Counted from the first letter of the stretch, positions 36,903 to 46,101 are shown. The stretch is 64,000 nt of DNA from Cohnella baijiui (GCF_020731285.1 NZ_JAJFOW010000020.1:1-64000); one strand, 5' to 3'. Notes: generated by a model not told the origin, from the letters alone. Numbers and translations are program-made.

Positions 36903-37691
36903 TTATTGCTGAGCCCCCATGCGCTCCGCAGGATTCTCCTGCGCCTTGTCCCGCAGCAGCTCAGAGACGGTCACGAAGCGGTAGCCGTCCTCGGTGAGCT
37001 TCGGCAAAATTTGGCGAAGTGCGGCGATCGTCTGGGTCGGACCGTGAACGTAGTCGTGGAACAGGATGATGTCCCCGTTGCGCACGTCTCCGAGCGCGCC
37101 CCGGACGATATGGCCGACGCCCGGACGCGACCAATCGTCGGTCGGATGGTGCCACGACCAAAGAACGGTTTTGAGCCCGTGCGCCTTGGTCGCCTCCAGC
37201 ACACGCGCGTCGAAGAAACCCTCCGGCGGGCGGAACAGAACCGGCCGCACCCCCGCCGTTTCGGCAAGGATGTTCTGCGTCTTGGAGATCTCTTCTTGGA
37301 TTTGCTTCGCGCTGCAGCGTACGAGCACCGGGTGCGTGTAGGTGTGATTGGCGATTTCGTGGCCCTCCAGGGCTTCCCGCTTGACGATCTCCGGATGTTC
37401 CTTCGCTTTTCGCCCCATGATGAAAAAGGTCGCTTTGGCATGGTATTGCTGAAGCAGGTCGAGAATCTGAGAGGTATCTTTCGGATCCGGACCGTCGTCG
37501 AACGTGAGCGCGATCACTTTTTCCCCGACGGGTACTTCCCAGATCACTTCGCCAGTGGATTCGTAGTACGACCGGGGCTTCGGCACCGCTTGCGCCGCGT
37601 CGGATGCGCCGGCCGCCAGCAGGAAGGCGGACAGCCCGCACACGGCCGCCGCCCGGCTTCGCTTCGCCCATCGGCCCCAACGGGTATTCAT
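36903..37691 (-). CDS. Polysaccharide deacetylase (NodB homology domain)
   Basis: 262-residue exported enzyme of the carbohydrate esterase 4 family. Signal peptide to about residue 35 (AAGASDAAQA). NodB motifs: ALTFDDGPD (metal and base Asp), HTYTHP (metal His pair), RPPEG, WHHPTDDW and ILFHDYVH. Likely removes acetyl groups from peptidoglycan or another envelope glycan; sporulation deacetylases such as PdaB/PdaA are similar and a DUF1657/spoVA cluster follows. ATG 37691 is preceded by GAGGGAGA. Confidence 0.9.
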   Translation of the reverse strand: MNTRWGRWAKRSRAAAVCGLSAFLLAAGASDAAQAVPKPRSYYESTGEVIWEVPVGEKVIALTFDDGPDPKDTSQILDLLQQYHAKATFFIMGRKAKEHPEIVKREALEGHEIANHTYTHPVLVRCSAKQIQEEISKTQNILAETAGVRPVLFRPPEGFFDARVLEATKAHGLKTVLWSWHHPTDDWSRPGVGHIVRGALGDVRNGDIILFHDYVHGPTQTIAALRQILPKLTEDGYRFVTVSELLRDKAQENPAERMGAQQ

Positions 37692-37756
37692 TTCTTCATC
37701 TCCCTCTTCTGCAGAAAAGGAGTTCCGCGCGCGGAACTCCTCCGTTCTCGTCCTGC

Positions 37757-37963
37757 TTAGAAGCCTTTGTATTGCGGTTCTTCGTTCTCCAGTTGCTGAA
37801 TGCGGGAAGACACTTGATCCACGATCTGCTGCGTCTGGGTCGCCGCGTTCGTGAACAGCGTCTTCGCTTCTTGGTTTTGCGTGTTCAGAGCGAACTGCTC
37901 CAGGCTGGCTTGCGCGCTTTTCAGCGAAGCGACGCAGGTTTTTACTTGAGACGATACCGTCAC
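37757..37963 (-). CDS. DUF1657 domain-containing small protein
   Basis: 68 residues, mostly one helical hairpin rich in Gln and Ala (SLKSAQASLEQFALNTQNQ). DUF1657 proteins accompany mobile spoVA operons in Bacillales. It is divergent from spoVAC, with GTG 37963 after GAGGGAT. The same fold appears at the C-terminus of the DUF421 gene at 39632-40492, so the two are probably homologous. Confidence 0.88.
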   Translation of the reverse strand: MTVSSQVKTCVASLKSAQASLEQFALNTQNQEAKTLFTNAATQTQQIVDQVSSRIQQLENEEPQYKGF

Positions 37964-38036
37964 TCGAGATCCCTCTTTTCAAATATTTTGCTCCCGGAAG
38001 GGCCAACGTTACTTTCCCCCAAGCCAGCCGATTTCA

Positions 38037-38050
38037 AAATGTAAACATTT
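38037..38050. promoter_or_regulatory. 14-bp inverted repeat between DUF1657 and spoVAC genes
   Basis: AAATGTAAACATTT has perfect 6-bp arms and lies midway between the two divergent spore genes. A shared operator is possible. A clear sigma-G promoter was not identified. Confidence 0.45.
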
Positions 38051-38114
38051 GGTGGTTGTAAAACGGCGCTTTGGAGGAACCCTCTGGAGAGATTGGTAAA
38101 GGAGGTCCCCGGCC

Positions 38115-38588
38115 ATGGCCAACCAGAAAAAGAAAAAACTCACGCCGACCCAGCAGGAGTACCAGGAGCTCGCCCTGCGCAGGCAGCCCGCCAGACCGAT
38201 GGCGATGAACTGCCTTCGCGCCTATGTGATCGGGGGGTTGATTTGCGTGTTCGGCGAGGTCGTGCAGCAAGCGTTCGTCCATTGGGCGGGAATGACCGAA
38301 AAGGAAGCCGGCAGCCCTACCGTGGCGCTGCTCATTCTCCTCTCCGTCTTCCTGACCGCCATCGGCGTGTACGACAAGCTTGGCCAATGGGCCGGCGCCG
38401 GGTCGGCCGTGCCCGTGACCGGCTTCGCCAACTCGATGGCGTCCGCGGCCATCGAGCACCGCAGCGAAGGGCTCGTGCTGGGCTCGGGAACCAATATGTT
38501 CAAGCTCGCGGGGTCCGTCATCGTCTTCGGCACCGTAGCGGCTTTTCTCATTTCGCTCATTCACCTGATCTTCGAATACGGAGGTTGA
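38115..38588 (+). CDS. spoVAC: Stage V sporulation protein AC
   Basis: 157-residue membrane protein with three hydrophobic segments (CLRAYVIGGLICVFGEVVQQ; TVALLILLSVFLTAIGVYDKLG; AGSVIVFGTVAAFLISLIHLIF) and the family motif VPVTGFANSMASAAIEHRSEG. SpoVAC is part of the channel that moves dipicolinate into the forespore and releases it in germination; it is proposed to be mechanosensitive. AAAGGAGG precedes the ATG. First gene of a spoVAC-spoVAD-2Duf operon. Confidence 0.95.
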   Translation: MANQKKKKLTPTQQEYQELALRRQPARPMAMNCLRAYVIGGLICVFGEVVQQAFVHWAGMTEKEAGSPTVALLILLSVFLTAIGVYDKLGQWAGAGSAVPVTGFANSMASAAIEHRSEGLVLGSGTNMFKLAGSVIVFGTVAAFLISLIHLIFEYGG

Positions 38589-38597
38589 TTCGCGCGC

Positions 38598-39626
38598 ATG
38601 CTAAAAGGCCATCAAAGCTGGGTATTCCGATCCAAGCCGGTTATCGTCTCCTCGGCGACGGTCGTCGGCCCGTTCGAGGGAAGGGGACCGCTGGCGAACG
38701 ACTACGACATCGTTCACGACGATTCCTTCGTCGGTCAGGATAGCTGGGAAAAAGCGGAGAAAACGTATCTGGAGGAAGCCGCGGCCATCGCGATCGAACG
38801 GTCCCGACTGACGAAGGAGCAAGTGCACTTCTACGTCGGCGGCGACCTGCTGAATCAGATCACGAGCACGAGCTACGCGGCGCGGACGCTCACGATTCCG
38901 TATCTGGGTGTGTTCGGCGCCTGCTCCACTTCGATGGAGAGCCTGTCTCTCGCTGCCTATCTCGTGAATTCGGGCGGGGCGAAGCATGTGCTGGCGGCTA
39001 CGTGCAGCCACAACTCCAGCGCGGAAAAGCAGTTCCGGTATCCGACCGAGTACGGCTCGCAAAAGCCTCCTTATGCGCAGTATACGGTGACGGGGGCGGG
39101 CGCGGCGCTCGTGAGCGAGCAAGGCACAGGGCCCGTCGTCACCTCCGCCACGATCGGCAGAGTCGTGGATATGGGCATTAAGGATCCGTTCAATATGGGC
39201 GCGGCGATGGCGCCGGCCGCCGTCGATACGATTACGGCCCATTTCCGCGATCTGAACGTCGGCCCGGACCACTACGACATGATCGTGACGGGAGACCTCG
39301 CCAGGGTTGGGCACGAGATCGCGACCGATCTGTTCGAGAAGCACAACATTCCGATCCACAAAACCCGCTTCCGCGACTGCGGGATGATGATTTACGACTA
39401 CGAGACGCAGATGGTGGAGGCCGGCGGCAGCGGATGCGCCTGCTCCGCGGTCGTCACGTACGGCCATCTGATGAAAAAGCTGCGCGGCGGCGAGCTGCGG
39501 CGTATCCTGGTCGTCGCCACCGGCGCGCTGATGTCACCGATTTCGCTGCAGCAAGGCGAATCGATTCCCGGCATCGCGCATGCCGTGGCGATCGAAGCCC
39601 CGGACGCGGTCGGCACGAAGGAGTGA
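38598..39626 (+). CDS. spoVAD: Stage V sporulation protein AD
   Basis: 342-residue soluble protein with a thiolase-like fold that binds dipicolinate in the spore. Typical segments are SSATVVGPFEGRGPL, DDSFVGQDSWEKAEKTYLEE, GVFGACSTSMESL and GGSGCACSAVVTYGH. GGAGG lies 13 nt before the ATG, a wide spacing. Nine bp after spoVAC and 5 bp before the DUF421 gene: spoVAEb, which normally follows spoVAD, is absent. Confidence 0.96.
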   Translation: MLKGHQSWVFRSKPVIVSSATVVGPFEGRGPLANDYDIVHDDSFVGQDSWEKAEKTYLEEAAAIAIERSRLTKEQVHFYVGGDLLNQITSTSYAARTLTIPYLGVFGACSTSMESLSLAAYLVNSGGAKHVLAATCSHNSSAEKQFRYPTEYGSQKPPYAQYTVTGAGAALVSEQGTGPVVTSATIGRVVDMGIKDPFNMGAAMAPAAVDTITAHFRDLNVGPDHYDMIVTGDLARVGHEIATDLFEKHNIPIHKTRFRDCGMMIYDYETQMVEAGGSGCACSAVVTYGHLMKKLRGGELRRILVVATGALMSPISLQQGESIPGIAHAVAIEAPDAVGTKE

Positions 39627-39631
39627 TCGCC

Positions 39632-40492
39632 ATGCCCGAATGGTCCGTGATTATATTCCGCTCGCTGGGCGCGCTGTCGATTCTGTTCCTCATGACGCGC
39701 ATCCTAGGTAAAAAGCAGATTTCGCAGCTGTCCTTTTTCGAGTATGTGCTCGGCATTACGCTGGGGGAACTCGCCGGCTTCATCTCGACGGACATCGAAG
39801 GCCACTACTTTTATGGCGTTCTCGCCATGCTGGTCTGGTTTCTCGTTCCGTTCGCCCTGGAATTCCTCATGCTCAAGAGCAAAAAGCTTCGGCACATGTT
39901 CGAGGGCAAAGGCCGCGTCGTCATGAAGGAAGGCAAGGTGCTCGAGGACAATCTTAAAAAGGAGCGGTTGACCGCCGACGAGCTGATGGAGCAGCTGCGG
40001 GGGAAAAACGTGTTCAACCTGGCGGACGTCGAATTCGCCATCATGGAGACGAACGGCGAGCTGAGCGTGCTGCTAAAGAAAGAGAAGCTGCCGCTTACGC
40101 CGAGCGACATGGGGATGAAAAAAGTGAACGAAGTGGAGCCGCAAGCGGTCATCATCGACGGCAAAATCCAGCTGGAGCCGCTCGCCACGATCGGGCTCAG
40201 CCCCGGCTGGCTCACGACGGAGCTGGAGAAAATCGGCGTCAGCGTGGACAATGTCTTCCTCGGACAGGTGGACGCGTATCAGCAGCTCTACATCGATCTC
40301 TACGACGACAATTTGAAGGTGCCCGCGCCGCAGAGCAAAGCGCTGCTGCTGGCAACGCTGAAGAAAACGCAAGCCGATCTGGAGCTGTTCGCGGGATCGA
40401 CCCGCAGCCTCGACGCCAAGGCGATGTACGAGCGCAATTCGGCCGAGCTGAACCGCGTGATCGAAGCGCTCAAGCCGATGCTGCAGAATTAG
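39632..40492 (+). CDS. DUF421-DUF1657 fusion protein (2Duf-like)
   Basis: 286 residues. The N-terminal part is a YetF/DUF421 membrane domain with three helices (VIIFRSLGALSILFLMTRIL; FFEYVLGITLGELAGFIS; GVLAMLVWFLVPFALEFLML) followed by the cytoplasmic beta domain. Residues about 235-283 (LKKTQADLELFAGSTRSLDA) resemble the separate DUF1657 protein at 37757-37963. This architecture matches 2Duf of the spoVA2mob operon, a protein known to raise spore wet-heat resistance in some Bacillus strains. AAGGAG precedes ATG 39632. Likely in the spore inner membrane with SpoVAC. Confidence 0.88.
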   Translation: MPEWSVIIFRSLGALSILFLMTRILGKKQISQLSFFEYVLGITLGELAGFISTDIEGHYFYGVLAMLVWFLVPFALEFLMLKSKKLRHMFEGKGRVVMKEGKVLEDNLKKERLTADELMEQLRGKNVFNLADVEFAIMETNGELSVLLKKEKLPLTPSDMGMKKVNEVEPQAVIIDGKIQLEPLATIGLSPGWLTTELEKIGVSVDNVFLGQVDAYQQLYIDLYDDNLKVPAPQSKALLLATLKKTQADLELFAGSTRSLDAKAMYERNSAELNRVIEALKPMLQN

Positions 40493-40495
40493 CGG

Positions 40496-41017
40496 TCAAT
40501 AGGACGGCAGCAGATGATGCTCCAAGACGTGCTCCAAGCACCGCCCGGTGCGGGCGTATGCTCGAATCTCGGATCCGATATTCGGATAAAGGACGATGTC
40601 GTCCAGCTGCGCGAGCGGCACCCATCTGGCCCCGGTCTGCTGCGGATCGGGGCTTGCCGGCGTCGGCTGACCGTCTTCCTCCGCCGTGCAGGCGAAGACG
40701 AGGCTCAGTTCCGCGACGCGCCCGATGCCGGATCGGACCGGCTCGTTGTCTAGCACCATGGCGAGCGGGCCAACCTCGACCCGTACGCCGGCTTCCTCCC
40801 AGGCCTCGCGGCAGACCGCTTCGCGGACCGTTTCTCCCGGTTCGACGCCCCCCGCCGGCAAATTGTAGTGCAGGCCGAATTCATCCTCAAATTCGGCCAG
40901 CAGAACCGCCCCGTCGCGCAGGATCAGCGCGCAGGCGCGGACCCGGTGCCAAGGCGCGGGCGGCGGCGCCTGCTGCAGGCGCGCATGCCGTTCGTTCGTT
41001 GCTTCCGCGTTGTCCAT
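40496..41017 (-). CDS. Nudix hydrolase
   Basis: 173-residue Nudix protein. The catalytic box GX5EX7REUXEEXGU is seen as GGVEPGETVREAVCREAWEE followed by AG. Hydrolyses a nucleoside diphosphate linked to another moiety; the substrate cannot be told. Convergent with the 2Duf gene (3 bp apart) and 59 bp downstream of the ABC exporter ATPase. Confidence 0.92.
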   Translation of the reverse strand: MDNAEATNERHARLQQAPPPAPWHRVRACALILRDGAVLLAEFEDEFGLHYNLPAGGVEPGETVREAVCREAWEEAGVRVEVGPLAMVLDNEPVRSGIGRVAELSLVFACTAEEDGQPTPASPDPQQTGARWVPLAQLDDIVLYPNIGSEIRAYARTGRCLEHVLEHHLLPSY

Positions 41018-41076
41018 TTCCTATTTCCTCCTTGGATCGCGATTCTGTTAAGGCCGACGACCGTCGGCGCTTGATC

Positions 41077-42063
41077 TCAATAAATGCGATGGATGACGTC
41101 CTCGAAGTCTGGCTCTTCGACGCGCACGTCGTCGATCTCCCCCCACTCGCCCAGCTTGCGGAGCACGTCCATGACGCCGGTCTCGCTGCGGTTGCAGCCG
41201 ACGGCGATCTCCCGTTCCCGCCGCTCCACGATGCGGAAGCCGGCGTCTTCGGTCTCCTGCCATTCTGCAGGGAGCCGATAGTTGTCGCGGTAGGTGACGC
41301 GAATCACGGTCGGCAGACCGATCCGGTCGCGCAGCTCGGCGAGATCCCCGTCGTACAGCCGCTCGCCCCGGCTGATGACGATGACCCGCCGGCACAGCTG
41401 CTCGATATCGTCCATGTCGTGCGTCGTGAGGAGGATCGTCTTGCCGTACTCTTCGTTCAACAGCTTCAGATGGGCGCGGATCTGCCGCTTCGCCGTCACG
41501 TCCATGCCGATCGTCGGCTCGTCAAGCACGAGCAGCTTCGGATCGTGCAGCAGCGCGGCGGCGAGATCGCCGCGCATGCGCTGGCCGAGCGACAGCTTGC
41601 GGACGGGCGTCTCCCAGAATTCGCGCAGCTGCAGCACCTCCTCCAGCTTGGCGAGCTGCCGCTCCTTCTCCGCCTGCCCGAGCCGGAACATGGCCGCCAG
41701 AATGTCGAAGCTGTCCTTTAACGGCAAGTCCCACCACAGCTGTGAACGCTGGCCGAACACGACGCCGATCTGGCGAACGACCTTGCGGCGTTCCCGCTGC
41801 GGACTGTGGCCGGCCACCCGGACTTCTCCCGCGCTCGGATGCAGGATGCCGCAGAGCATCTTGATCGTCGTGGATTTGCCCGCGCCGTTCGGGCCGATGA
41901 ACCCGACGAACTCGCCGGGGGACACGCGAAAGTCCAGCCCCTTGACCGCCGTCACCGTCCGTCTCTTTCTGGAGAATAGCGCGCGCACCGCTTTGAAGCG
42001 GCCAGCGCGCGGAACGGCGGTGGCGAAGGTTTTCTCCAGTCCGATTGCTTCCAGCATATGCAT
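41077..42063 (-). CDS. ABC-2 exporter ATP-binding protein
   Basis: 328-residue ATPase. Walker A GPNGAGKST, the signature KLSLGQRMRGDL (variant LSLGQ), Walker B LLVLDEPTIGMD and the H-loop LLTTHDMDD are intact. A C-terminal extension of about 90 residues follows. ATG 42063 has AGGAG 11 nt upstream; ATG 42057 is an alternative. It powers the two permeases encoded just upstream in the same operon; exported substrate unknown. Confidence 0.93.
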   Translation of the reverse strand: MHMLEAIGLEKTFATAVPRAGRFKAVRALFSRKRRTVTAVKGLDFRVSPGEFVGFIGPNGAGKSTTIKMLCGILHPSAGEVRVAGHSPQRERRKVVRQIGVVFGQRSQLWWDLPLKDSFDILAAMFRLGQAEKERQLAKLEEVLQLREFWETPVRKLSLGQRMRGDLAAALLHDPKLLVLDEPTIGMDVTAKRQIRAHLKLLNEEYGKTILLTTHDMDDIEQLCRRVIVISRGERLYDGDLAELRDRIGLPTVIRVTYRDNYRLPAEWQETEDAGFRIVERREREIAVGCNRSETGVMDVLRKLGEWGEIDDVRVEEPDFEDVIHRIY

Positions 42064-42117
42064 GGCTTGATTGACTCCTTTCGTAGGAAAAAACGAGCCG
42101 GGGAGCCGCGCTCCCCG

Positions 42118-42909
42118 CTACGATCCCGTGCTTTGATATTTGGTCACGCCGATGCTCCACACGCCCAGCGCGACGAGGAGCGCCGCTCCGGCCACCCCCG
42201 CGGTCGCGCCGAGCGTCCAGATGCCCCACTCTCCCCGCACGATGTGCATCGCGGGCACGTAGTTGATGAAGCCGAACGGGATGACCGCTAGCAGCACCGT
42301 CCGCAGCCACTGGGGAAACAAGCTGAGCGGGAGCTGGCAGGCGGTCGTCGTCGCGTTGTCCGTCAGCACCGATAGATCCTCCGTCCGCGTGATCCAAAAG
42401 CCGCAAGCCGCCGTAACGAGACCCGCCGCGAACATGATGACCGTCCCTGTGCAGACGATTAACAGCGTCTCCGGCACGACCAGCCAAGTGACCTTGCCCT
42501 GCGCCAGGAGATGCCAGATGCAGGCGACGAGCACCGTCAGGCTCTGCAGCAGCTCTCCCCCGACCATCCGGGTGCGCGAGGTGATGACGGCCAGCAGCAG
42601 CGGCATCGGCCGCAGCAGGAGCTGGTCCAGCGTTCCGTTCACGAGATAGGGCTCGAAGTTGTTGATCGCCGACCCGAAGGCACGGTACAGGAACTTCGCC
42701 GTCATGAGAACGCCGTACAAATAGCCGATCTCCCAGACGCTCCAGCCTCGGATGGCACCGAAGACGCTGAGCAGGACGACGAGGCCGAGGAACTCGGACA
42801 CCGTCACGAGGGCGGCGAGCAGCGTCGAGAGAATGAAGTTCAGGCGGTATTGCATGCCCGCCCGGACGTTGATCTTGTAGAGCATCGCCGCGATGCCGAG
42901 CCAGTTCAT
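42118..42909 (-). CDS. ABC-2 type permease
   Basis: 263-residue integral membrane protein with six helices, of the ABC-2 family often paired with another such permease and this ATPase type. Start ATG 42909 follows GGAGGTG and overlaps the previous stop (ATGA). Its partner permease is encoded immediately upstream, suggesting a heterodimeric exporter. Confidence 0.88.
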   Translation of the reverse strand: MNWLGIAAMLYKINVRAGMQYRLNFILSTLLAALVTVSEFLGLVVLLSVFGAIRGWSVWEIGYLYGVLMTAKFLYRAFGSAINNFEPYLVNGTLDQLLLRPMPLLLAVITSRTRMVGGELLQSLTVLVACIWHLLAQGKVTWLVVPETLLIVCTGTVIMFAAGLVTAACGFWITRTEDLSVLTDNATTTACQLPLSLFPQWLRTVLLAVIPFGFINYVPAMHIVRGEWGIWTLGATAGVAGAALLVALGVWSIGVTKYQSTGS

Positions 42910-43679
42910 CCGCCCTGCACCTCCACCTTGCGCCGTACGGCAGCCGACGCTGCTATACAAAGAAGCGTCAACGCCAGACACCAGAGAATCGGAACGAGCA
43001 GCGAATCCGGCCCGGCCTTGCCCAAGTAGAGGCGGGTCGGCACATAGTTGAAGATCGGATAGGGCGACGCCTTGGCGATCGTCTGCAGCCAGCCCGGCAT
43101 CCACTCGAGCGGGATTAGAAAGCCCGATAGCGTAAAGTTGACCGAATAGTTCAGCAGGCTGAACCAACGGCTCTCGACGGTCCACAGCGCCGTCACGCCG
43201 ATCGCGTAGGCGATGCAGATCGCGGTGTACGCCCCCATCGCCAGGGCTGCGCAGGTCCACAGCCATACCGCGGGTTGCTGCGGAATCGGCAAGCCGAAGC
43301 TCAGCGTATAGACGACATAGAGCGGCAGCGCCGTGAACAGCGCGTTGTACGCGATCGAGCCCGCCTCCCGGCTCGCCGCGAAGGCGAACAGGTGCAGCGG
43401 CCGAACGAGATCGAGCGCGATCTGCCCCGTCCGTACCCGTTCCTCCAGCCCGAGTCCGTGGTTCGTGAACGTCACCCACAGAATGACTTGGTTAAAGGCG
43501 ATATAGCTGACCATCCCCGCCGTCCCGTAGCTGCCGAGCTCGCGCTCCGCGCCGATGCCCTGCCAGATCGAAACGTAGATCAGCCCGAAGATGATGCTCG
43601 CGACCGTCCGTACCGCATGCGAGGCGCTGTACTGCAGACGGCTCTCGTACATGCTTCGGGCCAGTACCCATATGACCAT
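42906..43679 (-). CDS. ABC-2 type permease
   Basis: 257-residue integral membrane protein, first gene of the exporter operon. Helices include VASIIFGLIYVSIWQGIG and YTAICIAYAIGVTALW; the segment VESRWFSLLNYSVNFTLSGF is typical of the family. ATG 43679 follows AAGGGG. The in-frame extension to 43736 lacks a site. Overlap with the next gene implies coupled translation. Confidence 0.88.
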   Translation of the reverse strand: MVIWVLARSMYESRLQYSASHAVRTVASIIFGLIYVSIWQGIGAERELGSYGTAGMVSYIAFNQVILWVTFTNHGLGLEERVRTGQIALDLVRPLHLFAFAASREAGSIAYNALFTALPLYVVYTLSFGLPIPQQPAVWLWTCAALAMGAYTAICIAYAIGVTALWTVESRWFSLLNYSVNFTLSGFLIPLEWMPGWLQTIAKASPYPIFNYVPTRLYLGKAGPDSLLVPILWCLALTLLCIAASAAVRRKVEVQGG

Positions 43680-44017
43680 CGTGAACCCCTTCCTTCTCGT
43701 ATTGGCGGCCTCCGGTCGGACTTGATCGAAGGGCAAAAAAAATCATAACAAAAATGCCAAAAAAGACTAGACTATTCTTTTTCTTCGTGTTATTCTAATA
43801 TTATAGAAGTCGAGGATATACATTTCTTATCCGCTAGTTAGCCAACTAGCCCCCTGCTTAGAATCTGTCAAAAATCCGCATTCGGCGGCTTTTTTTATTT
43901 TTTGCCCCCTTTTCCACTCCCTTTTCCCGCTTGTTTCTGCCCTTATCACTCCCTTTTCTTTGCTCGTTTCTGCCTTTTTCGCTTCGGACTTTCGTCTACG
44001 ACTCCCGTTCCATCCTC

Positions 44018-44795
44018 ATGCGTGGCCGGGCGCGGCAATCCGATGACGGGGCCCTTCTATGTGGAAGGGGCGCAGCCCGGCGATACGCTTGCCGTACGGC
44101 TTGAGTCGATGGTGCCGAGCCGGGATTGGGGCTGGACGTTTAACGCGCTGGCGCCGAACGTCGTCGATCCGATTGCTTCCGCAGCTTTGCCGCCACTCGA
44201 CATTGTGCGTTGGACTGTGGATGCTGAGCAAGCTTTGGTTGTTTTGGAAAAGCCGACGTCCGGTTTGACCGGATTGAAGCTGGAAGCGTGTCCGTTTCTG
44301 GGCTGCTTTGGCGTAGCTCCTCCGCAAGATCAGGCGATTTCAACGGCGACGAGCGGGCAATACGGCGGGAATATGGACTACAAAGGTCTTGTAGCCGGTG
44401 TTACCGTCTATTTTCCGGTTTTTGCGGAGGGGGCGCTGTTCTTTCTCGGGGACGGGCATGCCGTTCAAGGCTGCGGGGAAATTGTAGGCACCGGAGTGGA
44501 AATATCGCTTGACGCCCGTTTCACCGTTCAGGTATTGAAGGGGAAAACGATTGGTTGGCCGCGAGGCGAATCGGACACGCATTGGTTCTGCATTGGCAAC
44601 GCCAGGCCGCTTGACCAAGCGCTGCGACACGCAACGACGGAAATGCTGTCTTTGCTGACAAAAGACTTCGGTCTGACTCCCTCGGAAGCAAGCCTTCTCC
44701 TGGGCCAGGCTGTGGAATACGAAGTGGCGAATGTGTTCAACCCCGCTTACAGCGTCGTTTGTAAAGTTCCAAAAGCCGTGCTGTCCATGCTATAA
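44018..44795 (+). pseudogene. Acetamidase/formamidase family, N-terminus lost
   Basis: Starting at about codon RGNPMTGPFYVEGAQPGD the frame encodes a good FmdA/AmdA-family protein to the stop at 44795 (GGNMDYKGLVAGVTVYFPVF; GDGHAVQGCGE). Full-length members have about 60-70 more N-terminal residues before this block. Here the frame instead continues upstream to 43902 through low-complexity Phe/Cys/Pro-rich sequence with no similarity and no ribosome site. I infer a 5-prime deletion. Codon use is less GC-rich than its neighbours. Confidence 0.7.
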
Positions 44796-44879
44796 AAGCA
44801 CGGTTTATCCGACAAAATGGCGATCCCCTCCTAAGGTCCCGCAGACACGCCGTCGAATCGCCCGGAAGGAAATTAAATG

Positions 44880-44908
44880 TTGTCGAATTGTGACAATCCC
44901 GTTACAAT
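44880..44908 (+). promoter_or_regulatory. Promoter with inverted repeat before the DUF975 gene
   Basis: TTGTCG and TACAAT are 17 nt apart. The -35 region overlaps the inverted repeat TTGTC-N7-GACAA (44880-44896), a possible operator. Confidence 0.55.
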
Positions 44909-44986
44909 GGGGGTGTAAATTAGAGGAAGAAGAGGATGAACATCTCTTTATTCCCAAACTTGACGCAAAGGTGGATTCACGTACAC

Positions 44987-45634
44987 ATGCCGACCAGTGC
45001 CGCGCTTCGCGCACAAGCCAGAGAAAGTTTAAGGGGAAATTGGTTCGCCGCCATCTTGACGACCCTGCTCCTCTACGCCGTGTTTTTCGTCCTGGGACTC
45101 ATCAATATGATTCCCGTCATCGGATGGCTTGCCGATCTGTTCCTGGCAGGACCGCTCATCTTCGGGTTATACGCCTACTTCCAAGACTTCGCCAGAAACC
45201 GCATCCCGGACGTCTCGGTCGCGTTCAGCGGATTTAAGCAGTTCATCGACGTATTTCTCCTTTACCTGCTCATCTCGATCTTCACCTACCTGTGGACGCT
45301 GCTGCTCGTCATTCCGGGCATTATCGCGGCTCTCCGTTATTCGCAGGCTTACTATATCCTGAGAGACAATCCGGAGATCGGCGCGCTCGAAGCGCTGCGC
45401 CGCAGCAAACAGATGATGGCGGGACACAAAGGGCGCCTATTCGTCCTCGGCCTGACCTTTATCGGCTGGGCCATTCTCGCGGCCATCCCGTTCGGGATCG
45501 GGTATTTGTGGCTTGCGCCTTATGTCCTGACGACCCTGGCCAAGTTCCACGAGGACTTGAAGGGCCGGTCGTTCGCGCATATGCCGCCGCCCCCGCCGCC
45601 GCCCATGCCGGGCAGGCCGCCGTTTCAACCGTAA
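44987..45634 (+). CDS. DUF975 family membrane protein
   Basis: 215-residue membrane protein of the DUF975 family: the start SAALRAQARESLRGNW, four to five helices and the conserved YSQAYYILRDNPEIGALEAL region, with a Pro-rich tail (HMPPPPPPPMPGRPP). Family alignment favours ATG 44987. An in-frame ATG at 44936 has GAGGA 8 nt upstream and sits 20 nt after the predicted transcription start, so a 17-residue longer form is also plausible. Function unknown. Confidence 0.85.
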   Translation: MPTSAALRAQARESLRGNWFAAILTTLLLYAVFFVLGLINMIPVIGWLADLFLAGPLIFGLYAYFQDFARNRIPDVSVAFSGFKQFIDVFLLYLLISIFTYLWTLLLVIPGIIAALRYSQAYYILRDNPEIGALEALRRSKQMMAGHKGRLFVLGLTFIGWAILAAIPFGIGYLWLAPYVLTTLAKFHEDLKGRSFAHMPPPPPPPMPGRPPFQP

Positions 45635-45684
45635 CGCTACAAATTCCGATCTAGGGGCACGCTAACGCGAAAGGAGGAACGCCA

Positions 45685-46101
45685 ATGGAAGATCCACGCC
45701 CGGAATCGCAGCAGGGGCCGGAGGCACGACCGATTCACGGCGAACAGCCTCGGGCTCATCAGCAGCCTTATCCCTATCCGCCTTATCCACCTTACCCGCC
45801 CTATGCGCCTCCGGCGAAAACAAACAGCAAATCGATCGTCGCGATGATCCTCGGCATCATGTCCATCGTTGTCCCGTACGTCGGGCTCATCATCGGGATC
45901 GTCGCCATCGTCTTCGCAGCCCTCTCGTTTAAGGAGCTCAAACGCACGGGCGAGCAGGGCCGAGGCATGGCCGTCGCCGGTCTCGTCTGCGGCATCATCG
46001 GCACGACGATCTATTCGCTGATCCTCCTGTTTATCATCATCCTCTTTGCTTATTCGGGCTCCACCACCTGGGAGAGCAACCTGACGACGTTAAACGCTTG
46101 A
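45685..46101 (+). CDS. DUF4190 domain-containing membrane protein
   Basis: 138 residues. An N-terminal Gln/Pro/Tyr repeat (YPYPPYPPYPPYAPP) precedes two helices with the DUF4190 pattern (KSIVAMILGIMSIVVPYVGL; AVAGLVCGIIGTTIYSLIL). AAAGGAGG precedes the ATG. Fifty bp after the DUF975 gene, probably co-transcribed; both are small Pro-rich membrane proteins of unknown role. Confidence 0.85.
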   Translation: MEDPRPESQQGPEARPIHGEQPRAHQQPYPYPPYPPYPPYAPPAKTNSKSIVAMILGIMSIVVPYVGLIIGIVAIVFAALSFKELKRTGEQGRGMAVAGLVCGIIGTTIYSLILLFIIILFAYSGSTTWESNLTTLNA

